Assembly (NCBI RefSeq): GCF_024323335.1
Contig: NC_066580.1
Location: 84,491,391 to 84,555,390, forward strand
Reading direction: 5' to 3'
DNA from: Lathyrus oleraceus
Taxonomy: Eukaryota; Streptophyta; Magnoliopsida; Fabales; Fabaceae
Length of the DNA: 64,000 nucleotides
This document shows positions 41,801 through 52,383 of the stretch, in pieces; the first letter of the stretch is position 1; each line of letters begins with the position of its first letter. The notes beneath the pieces are model-generated. The model ran no database searches. It saw nothing but the letters and a program-made list of their open reading frames with translations, and was not told the DNA's origin. The position numbers and the translations under genes were made by a program.

Positions 41801-43565
41801 TGTTAATACCTTAGGATTGGCATTAATTTTGTAAAACAAATAATGTAATCATCTCTGTTGTTTTAATATGTTGGGTTGAAGAAGTTCAACATCTGGACCA
41901 ACATGTCATGCACGATGTCACAACATCATGTCTGTGACATCGCACATGTGTAGAAAACTGAATTAATTAATTCAGTATATATTCTGGGATTAGTAAGGAT
42001 ATTTGGTGAATATCCTAACTCCCATGTGGAGGTCTTAAAGACTCAATCAGAACATATATAGGCTCAAAATAAGGAGATATATATGGAGAGATTCTAGGAT
42101 TGAAGACCTTGTTTGTAGCAGAAATTTTCTGCTGTATTTGTAACAGCAAAGAACAAGTTTGCTGCGATTTCTGAAGGCCCAAATCCAGTTGGGTGATTAG
42201 GTTATAAATAGCACATTGTAACCTAGTTTTTGTAAGCCTCTTAGAATGAAAATTTAGGGGTGTGTGTGAGGTAAACCTCCCAACCTGTGGGAAGGTTACC
42301 ATGTGTTTCTCAGTGGTAAAAGCTGAGAGTATTTGTAACTCAAAGCCTGTAGGCAAGAGTGATTTTGTTCTTGAATGAAGCTGTGAAGCAAGTTCAAGGT
42401 GTGTTAACATTACATTGTATTTGTAGTGATAGGAATGAAAACTGGAGGTTTCTATCTAGGAGTTCCTAGGTATAGATTGCATTGGGTAGGGATTAAGTGA
42501 AGGGTTGTAAACGGGGGAGTTTAACTCTGAATTAATACTGCTGATAGTGGATCTTCTTCCTGGCTTGGTATGCCCCCACACGTAGGTCGTGTTGGACTGA
42601 ACTGGGTTAACATATTCCTGTGTTTGTTTTCCTTCTGTATGTTATAATCCTTCTGCCATAACACAGCTGGTATGCCAGTCTGCTTGTCAAGATGATAACA
42701 GACCTGGTACATAGCCTTCTGGTTGAATGTCAATCAGAATGTCTTGACATTCATCATTGACAGCATATACTGAATAATAGGCAAGTTGGCTTTTATGCTT
42801 CAGTTCAGTATATATGTAAGTCTGGTTTTCAAGTGGAAAACAGACCTGGCCAAAGGATAATTGTGAAACTGTCAAACTGGATGTCTAGACAGTTGTTCAT
42901 GTATGCTGATACTGAATTAGAGACTTGTTGGTCTTTTACAGTACATCAAATTTAGCACTGTCTGGTTTGTTTAGGAACATAACAGAATCAACATGCTGTA
43001 TATGTTCTGACTGTCAAACTGAATGTTGTGACATTCATTCCTGACAGCATGTGCTAAAGTGTAGGATGATTAGTTTTTCTGTTACAGCATTTTTCTCAGG
43101 CTATTCCTTAGGAATCCAACAGCTGAGCTAAAATCCAGGAAACCAACTACTACCCTACAATTAATGAACCTAACAAATGGCCTATTTGTTAGCAATCTAA
43201 TCAGTGGTAATTAGATTAATGTATTCAACCTTATTTCAGGAAATACAAGTAAAAGGCAAACATACAGGAATAATGTAACAGATGATGTCCAAACCAAGAT
43301 TAAGACATCGTGCTGATAACTGTGTAGGAAAACAACAGAAGTGAGTGCTATGATGGATCTGTGCTGAGTTTGTATACCAGATGCACAGGACTAGAGGTTC
43401 CTTCCCTCTAGGGTGACATAGAAGGAGATGTCGTGACATCTGTGAAAGAGTGCATCAGTACAGGGTTTTTAATGTGTTAACTGTCTTGCTGTATTAGTTA
43501 CAATGTTGGATCAGATGTCATGACTTGGAGTAGAACATCTGAATTCTGACTACGCCAGAGTTTCA
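41801..43565 (+). mobile_element. E3 second LTR (1765 bp)
   Basis: Same length as the first LTR, with about 14 differences seen by eye. It ends gagtttca at 43565, after which the interrupted Tat LTR resumes with agttgcac. Confidence 0.9.
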
Positions 43566-44651
43566 AGTTGCACCAAACAATAGAATCATAACAACAACAA
43601 CGTCAGGTAAACAGTGCACAGATGCAATAGAAAACATGTCACAACAAAACACCAAACAGATTAGAGAGTAAAAAAAAAAACTACTTTCATGATCGCTACT
43701 GCTTCGCTTAGCGAAGACTTAGCGAGGCTTCGCTACAGGTTCGCTTAGCGAGGTGCTAGCGAATGCCTGCGGGTTCTGGATTCTTCCTTGATAATAGTCC
43801 GATTTCAGAGACCCCAAATCCTATGGTACCCATTTCAGAAATTAAGTGATCAAACATTCAAGACATTGCTCTACACATTCATGCATGTCTAAACCCACAT
43901 GTGAAACCTAACGATACCCACTCTTCCAAATTCACCCATAATGCCTCACATATTCAGAAATTTCAAATTGAAAGCATAGAGTAATGGAAATAGGGCAAAC
44001 CTGATTGGAGAGATTGAATGAAATTGAATTGCCCGGTTGGGTTTGCAGAGCAATGTTAGGGTTTTTATGAGATGGAATTAGTAGAGGTGATTTTGTGCAA
44101 ATGAGTTCTTCAAAGTGTTTTCAGCTTTCACCACTTCCAGCTCTGTTCTTAGGGTTTTTGTTATACCGGAATTTTAGAATTTATAACTTGATTTTCGTGG
44201 CTTTGTGGGCTCAAATGAGAGAGGTCCAAGTCCAAGATTTTTCTGTTATATTTTTAAAACGCGTGGGCTTCGCCTAGCAAAGAATTTGCTCGCCTAGCGA
44301 GCATGACAGTTCAGGAAATTCCTTCTGAGCGCAGGTGACTCTGGTGGCTTTCTTAGGACTCGCTGGGCGAACCATTATGCTCGCCTAGCGAGCATGACAA
44401 CTCAGGAACAGACTTTTGCTCCTTCAAGATTAGCGTTTTGAATGATGAATAAACCCCATTTGAAAATGTTGGAAGTAACTCAAGTCATTCCCTTGTGTTG
44501 ACTGATCATCCAGATAGAACCCACAAAGTGTCTTGGATGATATTCAAGCTTCTTGGAGCTAATTCTGATTGACATGATGAAATGCAATATGAAATGTTAA
44601 ATGACCTAAAAATGAATTCATGAATGAGGGGGGCAAATTTGAGGTGCTACA
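43566..44651 (-). mobile_element. LTR segment (U3 side), E4 3' LTR
   Basis: On the minus strand it starts tgtagcacctcaaatttgcc at 44651, next to the E4 PPT, and aligns with the first ~1.1 kb of the E5 LTR (54220 onward). It holds clusters of small palindromes (cgcttagcgaa, ctcgcctagcgagc) at 43705-43765 and 44265-44395, and a TATA-like tataaatt at 44179-44186 (minus). It is interrupted at 43565 by E3. By comparison with E5, roughly 0.6 kb between the two flanks of E3 is missing. Confidence 0.88.
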
Positions 44652-44663
44652 GCTGCCCCTATT
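44652..44663 (-). other. E4 polypurine tract
   Basis: Identical to the E1 tract (aataggggcagc on the minus strand), directly before the LTR start. Confidence 0.85.
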
Positions 44664-46963
44664 CAATCAACTGGAGACCCGAAAAGAAGATAGCAGCGGC
44701 TTTCGCACTTTCAAGGTATCAAGTGATTAAATACGATAAAAGCCCGAAAATTTACACTGAAATGAAAAAATGAAGTAACAATGCCTGTCAAAATCGGCCA
44801 AGAGGTGGTCTTGAAAAAGAATCCGTCTGGTATGGTGAGAGTCGGTCTGAACACCGAAACAAGGAATGTTAGCCTGAATACCAAAATAAATGATAACACA
44901 GAAATAAACATGGCCTGAATGCCGCTCATCAATCTGAATACTGGAAATGACTTTGATCTGAGCATCAGACAATACTTGATTATCAAACATCGGTCTGAAC
45001 ACCGGGAAACTGGGCTGAATGCCATTTTGATATGAATACCGAAACTTGGCCTGAATGCCACAAGTTGCACTGACCTGAATGTCGGAAACTTCTTCGATCT
45101 GAACATCGGAAAACTGGCCTGAATGCCCCTTCGGTCTGAAAACCGGAAACTTGGCCTGAATGCCACAAGTTGCGTCGACCTGAATGTCGGAAATTTCTTC
45201 GATCTGAACATCGGAAAACTGGCCTGAATGCCCCTTCGGTCTGAATACCGGAAACTTGGCCTGAATGCCACAAGTTGCGTCGACCTGAATGTTGGAAACT
45301 TCTTCGATCTGAACATCAGAAAACTGGCCTGAATGCCCCTTCGGTCTGAATATCGGAAACTTGGCCTGAATGCCACAAGTTGCATCGACCTGAATGTCGG
45401 AAACTTCTTCGATCTGAACATCAGAAAACTGGCCTGAATGCCCCTTCGGTCTGAATATCGGAAACTTGTCCTGAATGCCACAAGTTGCGTCGACCTGAAT
45501 GCCACTTCGGTCTGAATACCGGAAACTTTCATGCCTGTCAGCATCGGCAGAAATAGGGAAAATGATAATTGAGGCGGCGCGTGGGCCAACGACCCCTGCT
45601 GGGAATAATAAAGATAAGTCATGAATAATCTCCAGTCTGAGTACTGGAAACAACTTATGGCTTATCACTTGGGATACCGAGAATGCCTTATGCTTTACAT
45701 GCGTATGTTTGAATTTTTCAATGGCGTAATGCTCCATGAAAATGGAAATGCTACGCATTTTGGGAGGATGCAATGCAATATGATTCTACATGCAGGGATG
45801 CGAAATGCTTGATTAGAGAGAACGCCAAGCTAAGGCAAGGAATTCTGCTGGGGAAATGATCACCATCTTCTAGACCCTGGCAAGGCTATTGGAGATGCAC
45901 AGCACAAAGAACTCTGTGGGGAAATGACTCGCCACACGGTGTTCTAGCAATAACAAAATACTGAGACTCTGACTGGAAAGAGAATGGCACTGAAAGCTTG
46001 CTGCTGATGAAAACGACAATGGTTATGGTAACCATAATCTGCAAGAGAGACGAATCAGCAGGGGAAGCAAACACCGATACGGTACTGAGATTCTGCTTCA
46101 AGGAAAGGGACCATGGATCTAGCGTCGAGATCAACGGTCTGGCATCGAACTCTAAGGAATAGCCGCTTCTGTTGGGAAGATACAGTCTGGCACTGTCAAC
46201 TCCGCTGGGGATATACAGTCTGACACTGTCAACTCCGTTGGGGATATACAGTAGTGAGAACCGGCTGGGGATCTTAAGGAAATGCCCTGAGTGTACCTGT
46301 TCTGAATAGACGATCCAAAGCACTTAAAATTTACAGCAATTTAAAATGTTTATTAAGCATGTACTTGTAAAGCTCTTATACTTCATGATGCAATGTTTAT
46401 CAAAAATTCGGACGTCATTTTTGCAAACAAAACAGTAAAATGAAAATGAACACAGAGATATACTGAATAACATGATTTTATTGACTGCATGGCCTCTGAA
46501 TAGGCATTTGCATCAGGAAGCAATCCCTGGAAAGAGGTAATTGCACAAAAGATAAAAACAGAAATTAATCTAATGGCAATGTGAAATGGATTTCTATCGG
46601 GTTCCAATTCTGCTATGACTCGTCGTCTTCAAGATTCTCCAAATGATCAGCATTCTGAAAAAAGGTGACTGGACTGTTTCCTATCCTTCGAAAGTTTCCA
46701 GTTTTTCGACACGAGATGAGATTCAGAACTACTCAGAACGCAGTCATTCGCTTAATCCCTAACTTTTGCCTGGATCGCCCTTTCGGGTTTTCAATCCACC
46801 GGGATACCCATTTTTGCCTAAGTTGCCCTTTCAGGTTTTCAACTTACCGGGTGTACAATCTTTTCATTTTTAATCCCTAATTTTTGCCCGAACCTTTTCA
46901 TTTTCTTGCTTCGTCGGGATGCCCATTTTTTGCCTGGACTATTCTTTTTATTGTCCAGCGGGT
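44664..46963 (-). other. E4 3' UTR
   Basis: Non-coding. It starts with the 105-bp array, then a region like E1 2280-3560 including a two-copy 33-bp repeat (46183, 46216), then the post-integrase block at 46755-46960. Long frames at 44711-45622 and 44727-45773 (minus) arise because 105 is a multiple of three; their predicted proteins are the repeat read in two frames. The tandem duplication begins at 46141. Confidence 0.75.
44990..45540. repeat. 105-bp tandem array made of five 21-bp subunits
   Basis: caagttgcgtcgacctgaat (and variants) occurs at 45061, 45166, 45271, 45376 and 45481, exactly 105 bp apart. Inside each unit five ~21-bp subunits share the form tcgNtctgaaNatcggaaac, with variants ggcctgaatgcc, gacctgaatgtcgg, gatctgaacatcgg and ggtctgaataccgg. 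The neighbours 44820-44990 hold more diverged subunits. Confidence 0.92.
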
Positions 46964-48355
46964 CTATTTTATGCGAAGTATTTTTTTAACAGTGTCTGAG
47001 TTCACAGGGGAAGTGAAATCTTCACCATCCATAGTTGCAAGCATTAAGGCCCCACCATCGAAAATCTTGGTGATAATGTATGGTCCATCATAGTTAGGAG
47101 TCCACTTGCCCCTGTGATCTGTTTGAGGAGGAAGGATCCTTTTCAACACTAAATCTCCAACCTGGAAACATCGAGGACGCACTCTCCGATCAAAGGCTCT
47201 CTTCATCCGACTCTGATACAACTGCCCATGACAAATGGCTGCCATTCGCTTCTCTTCGATAAGACTCAACTCATTGAACCTTTTCCGAATCCATTCAGCT
47301 TCGTCTAACTTGACATCCAGCAGGACTCTTAGAGAAGGAATCTCCACTTCAACAGGTAGGACTGCTTCTATACCATACACAAGGGAGTTAGGGGTTGCCC
47401 CGGTCGATGTACGTACTGAAGTACGGTACCCATGCAAGGCGAAGGGTAGCATCTCATGCCAATCTCTGTACGTGACGACCATCTTCTGCACAATCTTCTT
47501 TATGTTCTTATTTGCTTCCTCAACAGCGCCGTTCATCTTAGGGCGATAAGGGGAAGAATGGTGATGCTGAATGTTGAAGTTCTGGCATAACTCCTTCATC
47601 ATTTTGTTATTGAGATTAGAACCATTATCAGTAATGATTCTTTCGGGAATCCCATAACGACAAATGATTTCTTTCTTAATGAATCGGGCAACCACATGTT
47701 TAGTGACATTCGCGAATGACGCTGCTTCGACCCACTTGGTGAAATAGTCGATGGCAACAAGGATGAAGCGATGCCCATTAGAGGCGGTCGGCTCAATCTT
47801 TCCAATCATATCAATGCCCCACATAGCAAAAGGCCACAACGAAGACATCACATTCAAAGGATTTGGCGGCACATGTACCTTATCAGCATAAATCTGGCAT
47901 TTATGGCACTTCCGAGCATATTTGAAACAATCAGATTCCATGGTCATCCAGTAATAACCTGCTCTTAACAATTTCTTAGCCATTGCATGTCCGCCGGCAT
48001 GAGTACCGAAGGAGCCTTCATGAACTTCCTGCATTAACATGTCTGCTTCGTGTCTATCCACGCATCTGAGCAAAACCATGTCGAAGTTCCTCTTATACAG
48101 CACATCGCCTTTGTTCAAGAAGAAACTGCCTGCCAATCTTCTCAAACTCTTTCTGTCATTGTTGGACGCCCCTGCAGGGTACTCTTGATTCTTCAGAAAG
48201 CACTTGATGTCGTGATACCAGGGCTTGTCGTCAACTACCAGTTCAGCAGCAAACACATACGCGACCCTGTCGAGGCGCATAACATCAATCCTGGGAGCGT
48301 GGTTCCACCGAATCACGTTGATCATGGAGGATAGAGTGGCAAGAGCATCTGCCAT
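46964..48355 (-). CDS. E4 integrase, open frame (unit A)
   Basis: 463 codons, the best-preserved integrase in the window. It opens with the end of aRNH (MADALATLSS), then LKNQEYPAGAS and GDVLYKRNFDMVLLRCVD. The intact zinc module is HEGSFGTHAGGHAMAKK with ARKCHKCQ. Catalytic Asp is in MWGIDMIGKIE, Asp in RIITDNGSN and Glu in NGAVEEANKN. The C-terminal part includes LVYGIEAVLPVEVEIPSLRV and GKWTPNYDGPYIITKI. As part of a polyprotein its ATG is not a real start. A TAG at 48356-48358 (Gln in E1) separates it from aRNH upstream. Upstream pol is absent because E5 inserted there. Confidence 0.92.
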   Translation of the reverse strand: MADALATLSSMINVIRWNHAPRIDVMRLDRVAYVFAAELVVDDKPWYHDIKCFLKNQEYPAGASNNDRKSLRRLAGSFFLNKGDVLYKRNFDMVLLRCVDRHEADMLMQEVHEGSFGTHAGGHAMAKKLLRAGYYWMTMESDCFKYARKCHKCQIYADKVHVPPNPLNVMSSLWPFAMWGIDMIGKIEPTASNGHRFILVAIDYFTKWVEAASFANVTKHVVARFIKKEIICRYGIPERIITDNGSNLNNKMMKELCQNFNIQHHHSSPYRPKMNGAVEEANKNIKKIVQKMVVTYRDWHEMLPFALHGYRTSVRTSTGATPNSLVYGIEAVLPVEVEIPSLRVLLDVKLDEAEWIRKRFNELSLIEEKRMAAICHGQLYQSRMKRAFDRRVRPRCFQVGDLVLKRILPPQTDHRGKWTPNYDGPYIITKIFDGGALMLATMDGEDFTSPVNSDTVKKILRIK

Positions 48356-48799
48356 CTAATTCTGATCACGAGGTATATGATACAACTTTACTGTTGTGAA
48401 GAAAGTCAACAGTCTTCTCGTGTAATCTCTGTAGGGGACCAGAGTAGGCTGGAGGGTGTTCCAATCACCATTTACTTGATTGATCACTAGAGCTGAATCT
48501 CCGAAGATGTCCAGAGTCTTGATTCTCAAATCAATGGCTTGCTCGATACCCAAGATACAAGCTTCATACTCAGCCTCATTATTGGTGCACTCGAAAGTCA
48601 GACGAGCGGTGAAAGGCATGTGGGCACCTTCCGGAGTAGTAATGACAGCACCAATTCCACTTCCTCTAGCATTGAAAGCCCCATCAAACAAAAAAGTCCA
48701 CTTTTCGTCTGGATCAGGTCCCTCCTCAACAACTGGCTCTTCGCAGTCTTTCATCTTGAGGAACATGATGTCTTCATCTGGAAAATCAAACTTCATCGG
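48356..48799 (-). pseudogene. E4 archaeal-type RNase H, cut by E5 (unit A)
   Basis: aRNH domain from MKFDFPDEDIMFLKMKDCEE to HIPRDQN. Acidic residues: Asp in FLFDGAFN, Glu in NEAEYEACILG, Asp in FGDSALVINQ; the last Asp (MADALA) lies after the stop. At 48799 (cttcatcgg on the plus strand) the sequence changes to the E5 LTR start tgtagcacc. In E1 the same codons continue toward PIDDYEP. Only this remnant of E4 pol exists in the window, because the rest lies beyond E5. Confidence 0.9.
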
Positions 48800-50531
48800 T
48801 GTAGCACCTCAAATTTGCCCTCCTCATTCATGCATTCATTTTAGGTCATTTAACATTTCATATTGCATTTCATCATGTCAATCAGAATTAGCTCCAAGAG
48901 TTTATCTTCCAAGAAGCTTGGATATCATCCAAGTCAATTGGTTTCATTGTCAGAGGTTTTCTTCAAAAGATCAAGCTTAACAGGCTCAGTACAGTTCAAA
49001 ATTCAACTGTGAAATCGAAGGTCAACTTTGGTCTACTGAAGGTCAAATGGCTAGGGAATAACTTGGTTTACTTCCAACATGTTCAAATGAGGCCTATTCA
49101 TCATTCGACATATTACTCTTGAAGGAACAAAGGTCCAGCGCACATGTTACAAATTTGGAAAGATGACATGAACTGTCATGCTCGCTAGGCGAGCAGAATG
49201 GTTCACCTAGCGAGCCACCAGAGTCTGAACTGTCATGCTCGCTAGGCGAAGCCCACGCGTTTTAATAAATATAACAGAAAAATCTTGGACTTGGACCTCT
49301 CTCATTTGAGCCCACAAAGCCACGAAAATCAGGCTATAAATTCCAAACTTCATTGAAACAAAACCCTAGAGAAGAGAAGAGCTAACAGAATTCAGAGTAG
49401 CCTCCAGACACTGAAGAGAAAAATTCACTCGGACTCTGAGACTTTTCACTCTGACTCACACACTTCTCACACAAACCCTAAGATTGCTTTGGAAACCCAA
49501 TCGGGCAATTCAAATTTCATTCGATCTCTCCAATCAGGTTTTCCCTATTTCCATTACTTTATGTTTTCAATTTGAAATTTCTAAATGTATGAGGCATCAT
49601 GGGTGAATTTGGAAGAGTGGGTATCGTTAGGTTTCACATGTGGGTTTAGATGTGCATGAATGTGTAGAATAATGCCTTGAATGTTTAATCATTTCGTTGC
49701 TGAGATGGATACCATAGGGTTTGGGGTTTCTGAAATCGCACTGTTATCAATGGAGAATCCAGAACCCACAGGAATTCGCTAGCACCTCGCTAAGCGAACA
49801 TGTAGCGAAGCTTCGCTAAGCGAAGCAGTAGCGATCGTGACAGTAGCTGTTTTTTCTATTTGCTCTAATATGTTTTGTGTTTTATTGTGACATGTTTTCT
49901 ATTGCATCCGTGCACTGTTTACATGATACTGTTATTGTTATGTTTCTTTTGTGCAACTCTTGATTGTACCCCATCTTGTTATTCTAACTTGTTTGCTGAT
50001 TTTTTGTGAGGGCTCACACGACTCTTGAAGAGATATCTTGCTTGGTATTCCACTTTCTTTGTGGGATACCATTTGGAGATTTATTCCGATTACTTTGCTG
50101 ACTTGCTGTCTTTGATGGTGCTAGCTTGAGAGATCACCGGGTTTCTTGCTTCTTTAGTTGTTATTACTTCGGATTTTTATCCGTGTGGTAGATATCTTGA
50201 TCCCTTTATCTTTCCCGCATTTTACCTCTTTCTTAGCTGGAAGACCTCGATAGGAGGCGATGTTTTTTTGTGTGTTTACTTTTGTGCCCAAAGACCTCCA
50301 AGAAGAGGCACCAGTGCTAAAGATCTCCATGAAGAGGCAATTGACGGATAAAAGGGATTAGTAGTCAATCCCCCATTATTCAGTGTGTCGTTCTTTATGC
50401 TCACACTACGTGTTGATGCTTCAGAACAAAAGCCTAAGATCTTTTGTCCGGTCAGTCAGTGGAGAGGATTCCACCTTTCTGAATCCCCACTTTTTGTCAT
50501 GAGCTCACCCTGTCCAGGGTTAAGAGCTATT
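48800..50531 (+). mobile_element. E5 5' LTR, first part (unit A copy)
   Basis: Copy of 54220-55951. It begins tgtagcacctcaaatttgcc, has palindromes at 49192-49257 and 49786-49836 and a TATA-like tataaatt at 49335-49342. It stops where E6 begins. It exists only through the tandem duplication and has no downstream part. Confidence 0.9.
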
Positions 50532-51560
50532 TGTTGGTGTAAGCCCTAGAGGCCAATACTTTTGGTACTTGTATCGAATTATTTATTAATAATAAAAAGG
50601 CATTTTCTTTATTATGGTTGATTAATAAAGTCCCTGGAATAGATAGTCCGTTTAATGTATTAAGTGTGACTTAATCATGAGAACACATTAAACATAAGGA
50701 CACTATTCTTAAAGTATCCGTAGTCGAGCTTTAATGTGAAGTGGGATAACATTAAAGCATTAAGACTATTATGTTTGTAGACTGATGGTCACATCTCATG
50801 GATCATGGATAAAGAGTTATCAAGTCTTAAACATAGGTATGAATATTAGGAGTAATATTTATACCGGATTGACCCGCTATGAGAATACTATATAGAAAGT
50901 TATGCAAAGTGTCATAAGTTATTCTCATGGTGATAATAGTGTATACCACTCTTCGACCTGAAACCACTATGGATCCTAGATGTAGAGTCGAGTGCTTTAT
51001 TGCTGATCCAACGTTGTCCGTAACTGGATAACCATAAAGACAGTTGATGGGTACTCCACGAAGCATGCTGAGGGACATGAGTGTCCTAGATGAAATTTGC
51101 CAATCCTGCATAACAGGATAAATGTCTATGGGCCCAATATTGAACTGGACAAGGGTGACACAGTCTATACCTTGTGTTCAATATAGATATAAGGGCAAAG
51201 GGGTAATTATACACATAATTATTATCACAGGAGGTTTTGTCAGATCACATGACATTTTCGTGACTTGGGTAGCAGTGATGTGTTGTTAGATACCGCTCAC
51301 TGTTTATTATGTTAAATGCGTGATTCAATATAATTGCCAACGCCGTGAAAACCTATAGGGTCACACACAAAGGACGGAGTGATGAGAGATAGAGTAACTA
51401 AGGAACACCGCAAGGTACGGTGCACTTAAGTGGAAACGAAATATGGTAAGGTACCAAATACTTAAGTGATTTTGGCATATTATGAGATATGGGCAAAATA
51501 CACTTAAGTGGGCCTTTTAGCTTGAAGCCCACACAAGTGGTTCTATAAATAAAACCCCTT
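50532..51560 (+). mobile_element. E6 solo LTR, truncated copy (unit A)
   Basis: Copy of 55952-56980, cut by the duplication junction just after its TATA box (tataaata, 51544-51551). E4 3' UTR sequence follows. Confidence 0.88.
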
Positions 51561-52383
51561 GGCATCGAACTCTAAGGAATAGCCGCTTCTGCTGGGAAGA
51601 TACAGTCTGGCACTGTCAACTCCGCTGGGGATATACAGTCTGACACTGTCAACTCCGTTGGGGATATACAGTAGTGAGAACCGGCTGGGGATCTTAAGGA
51701 AATGCCCCGAGTGTACCTGTTCTGAATAGACGATCCAAAGCACTTAAAATTTACAGCAATTTTAAATGTTTATTAAGCATGTACTTGTAAAGCTCTTATA
51801 TTTCATGATGCAATGTTTATCAAAAATTCGGACGTCATTTTTGCAAACAAAACAGTAAAATGAAAATGAACACAGAGATATACTGAATAACATGATTTTA
51901 TTGACTGCATGGCCTCTGAATAGGCATTTGCATCAGGAAGCAATCCCTGGAAAGAGGTAATTGCACAAAAGATAAAAACAGAAATTAATCTAATGGCAAT
52001 GTGAAATGGATTTCTATCGGGTTCCAATTCTGCTATGACTCGTCGTCTTCAAGATCCTCCAAATGATCAGCATTCTGAAAAAAGGTGATTGGACTGTTTC
52101 CTATCCTTCGAAAGTTTCCAGTTTTTCGACACGAGATGAGATTCAGAACTACTCAGAACGCAGTCATTCGCTTAATCCCTAACTTTTTCCTGGATCGCCC
52201 TTTCGGGTTTTCAATCCACCGGGATACCCATTTTTGCCTAAGTTGCCCTTTTAGGTTTTCAACTTACCGGGTGTACAATCTTTTCATTTTTAATCCCTAA
52301 TTTTTGCCCGAACCTTTTCATTTTCTTGCTTCGTCGGGATGCCCATTTTTTGCCTGGACTATTCTTTTTATTGTCCAGCGGGT
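51561..52383 (-). other. E4 3' UTR part and post-integrase block (unit B)
   Basis: Copy of 46141-46963, with the two-copy 33-bp repeat (51603, 51636) and the conserved post-integrase block at 52175-52380. Non-coding. Confidence 0.85.

Larger units (their letters stand above)
35561..43565 (+). mobile_element. E3: Ty1/copia-type element without coding capacity, left end truncated
   Basis: Two 1765-bp direct repeats with TG...CA ends (35846-37610 and 41801-43565), a tRNA-Met-type PBS after the first and a PPT before the second define a plus-strand Ty1/copia-type element. PPT and LTR style (gccaaagggggagat then ttgttaatacc) recall the SIRE/Maximus group. A 285-bp copy of the internal 3' end also precedes the first LTR (35561-35845 equals 41516-41800), so the element is the remainder of a tandem LTR-internal-LTR-internal-LTR array cut on the left. 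LTRs differ at about 14 sites (under 1 percent), so it is young. Confidence 0.85.
46141..51560. repeat. Tandem duplication, unit A (5420 bp)
   Basis: Unit A runs from ggcatcgaactctaagg (46141) to aaaacccctt (51560) and is repeated immediately as unit B. It spans the E4 3' UTR end, integrase, aRNH, the first part of the E5 LTR and most of the solo LTR E6. I counted about 35 single-base differences between units, near 0.7 percent, and no large indel. The join shares tgg with both original ends, so a template switch or end joining at a short match fits. Confidence 0.95.

Noticed and set aside
44990..45540. Regular spacing suggested a CRISPR-like array.
   Set aside because: Units are contiguous 105-bp repeats with no unique spacers, in a plant retrotransposon.
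44711..45773. Two overlapping minus-strand frames of 303 and 348 codons.
   Set aside because: They follow the 105-bp array, whose period is a multiple of three; the predicted proteins are the repeat read in two frames and match nothing.
48480..48980. 166-codon plus-strand frame, repeated at 53900-54400.
   Set aside because: Antisense shadow of aRNH running into the E5 LTR start; it appears twice only through the tandem duplication.
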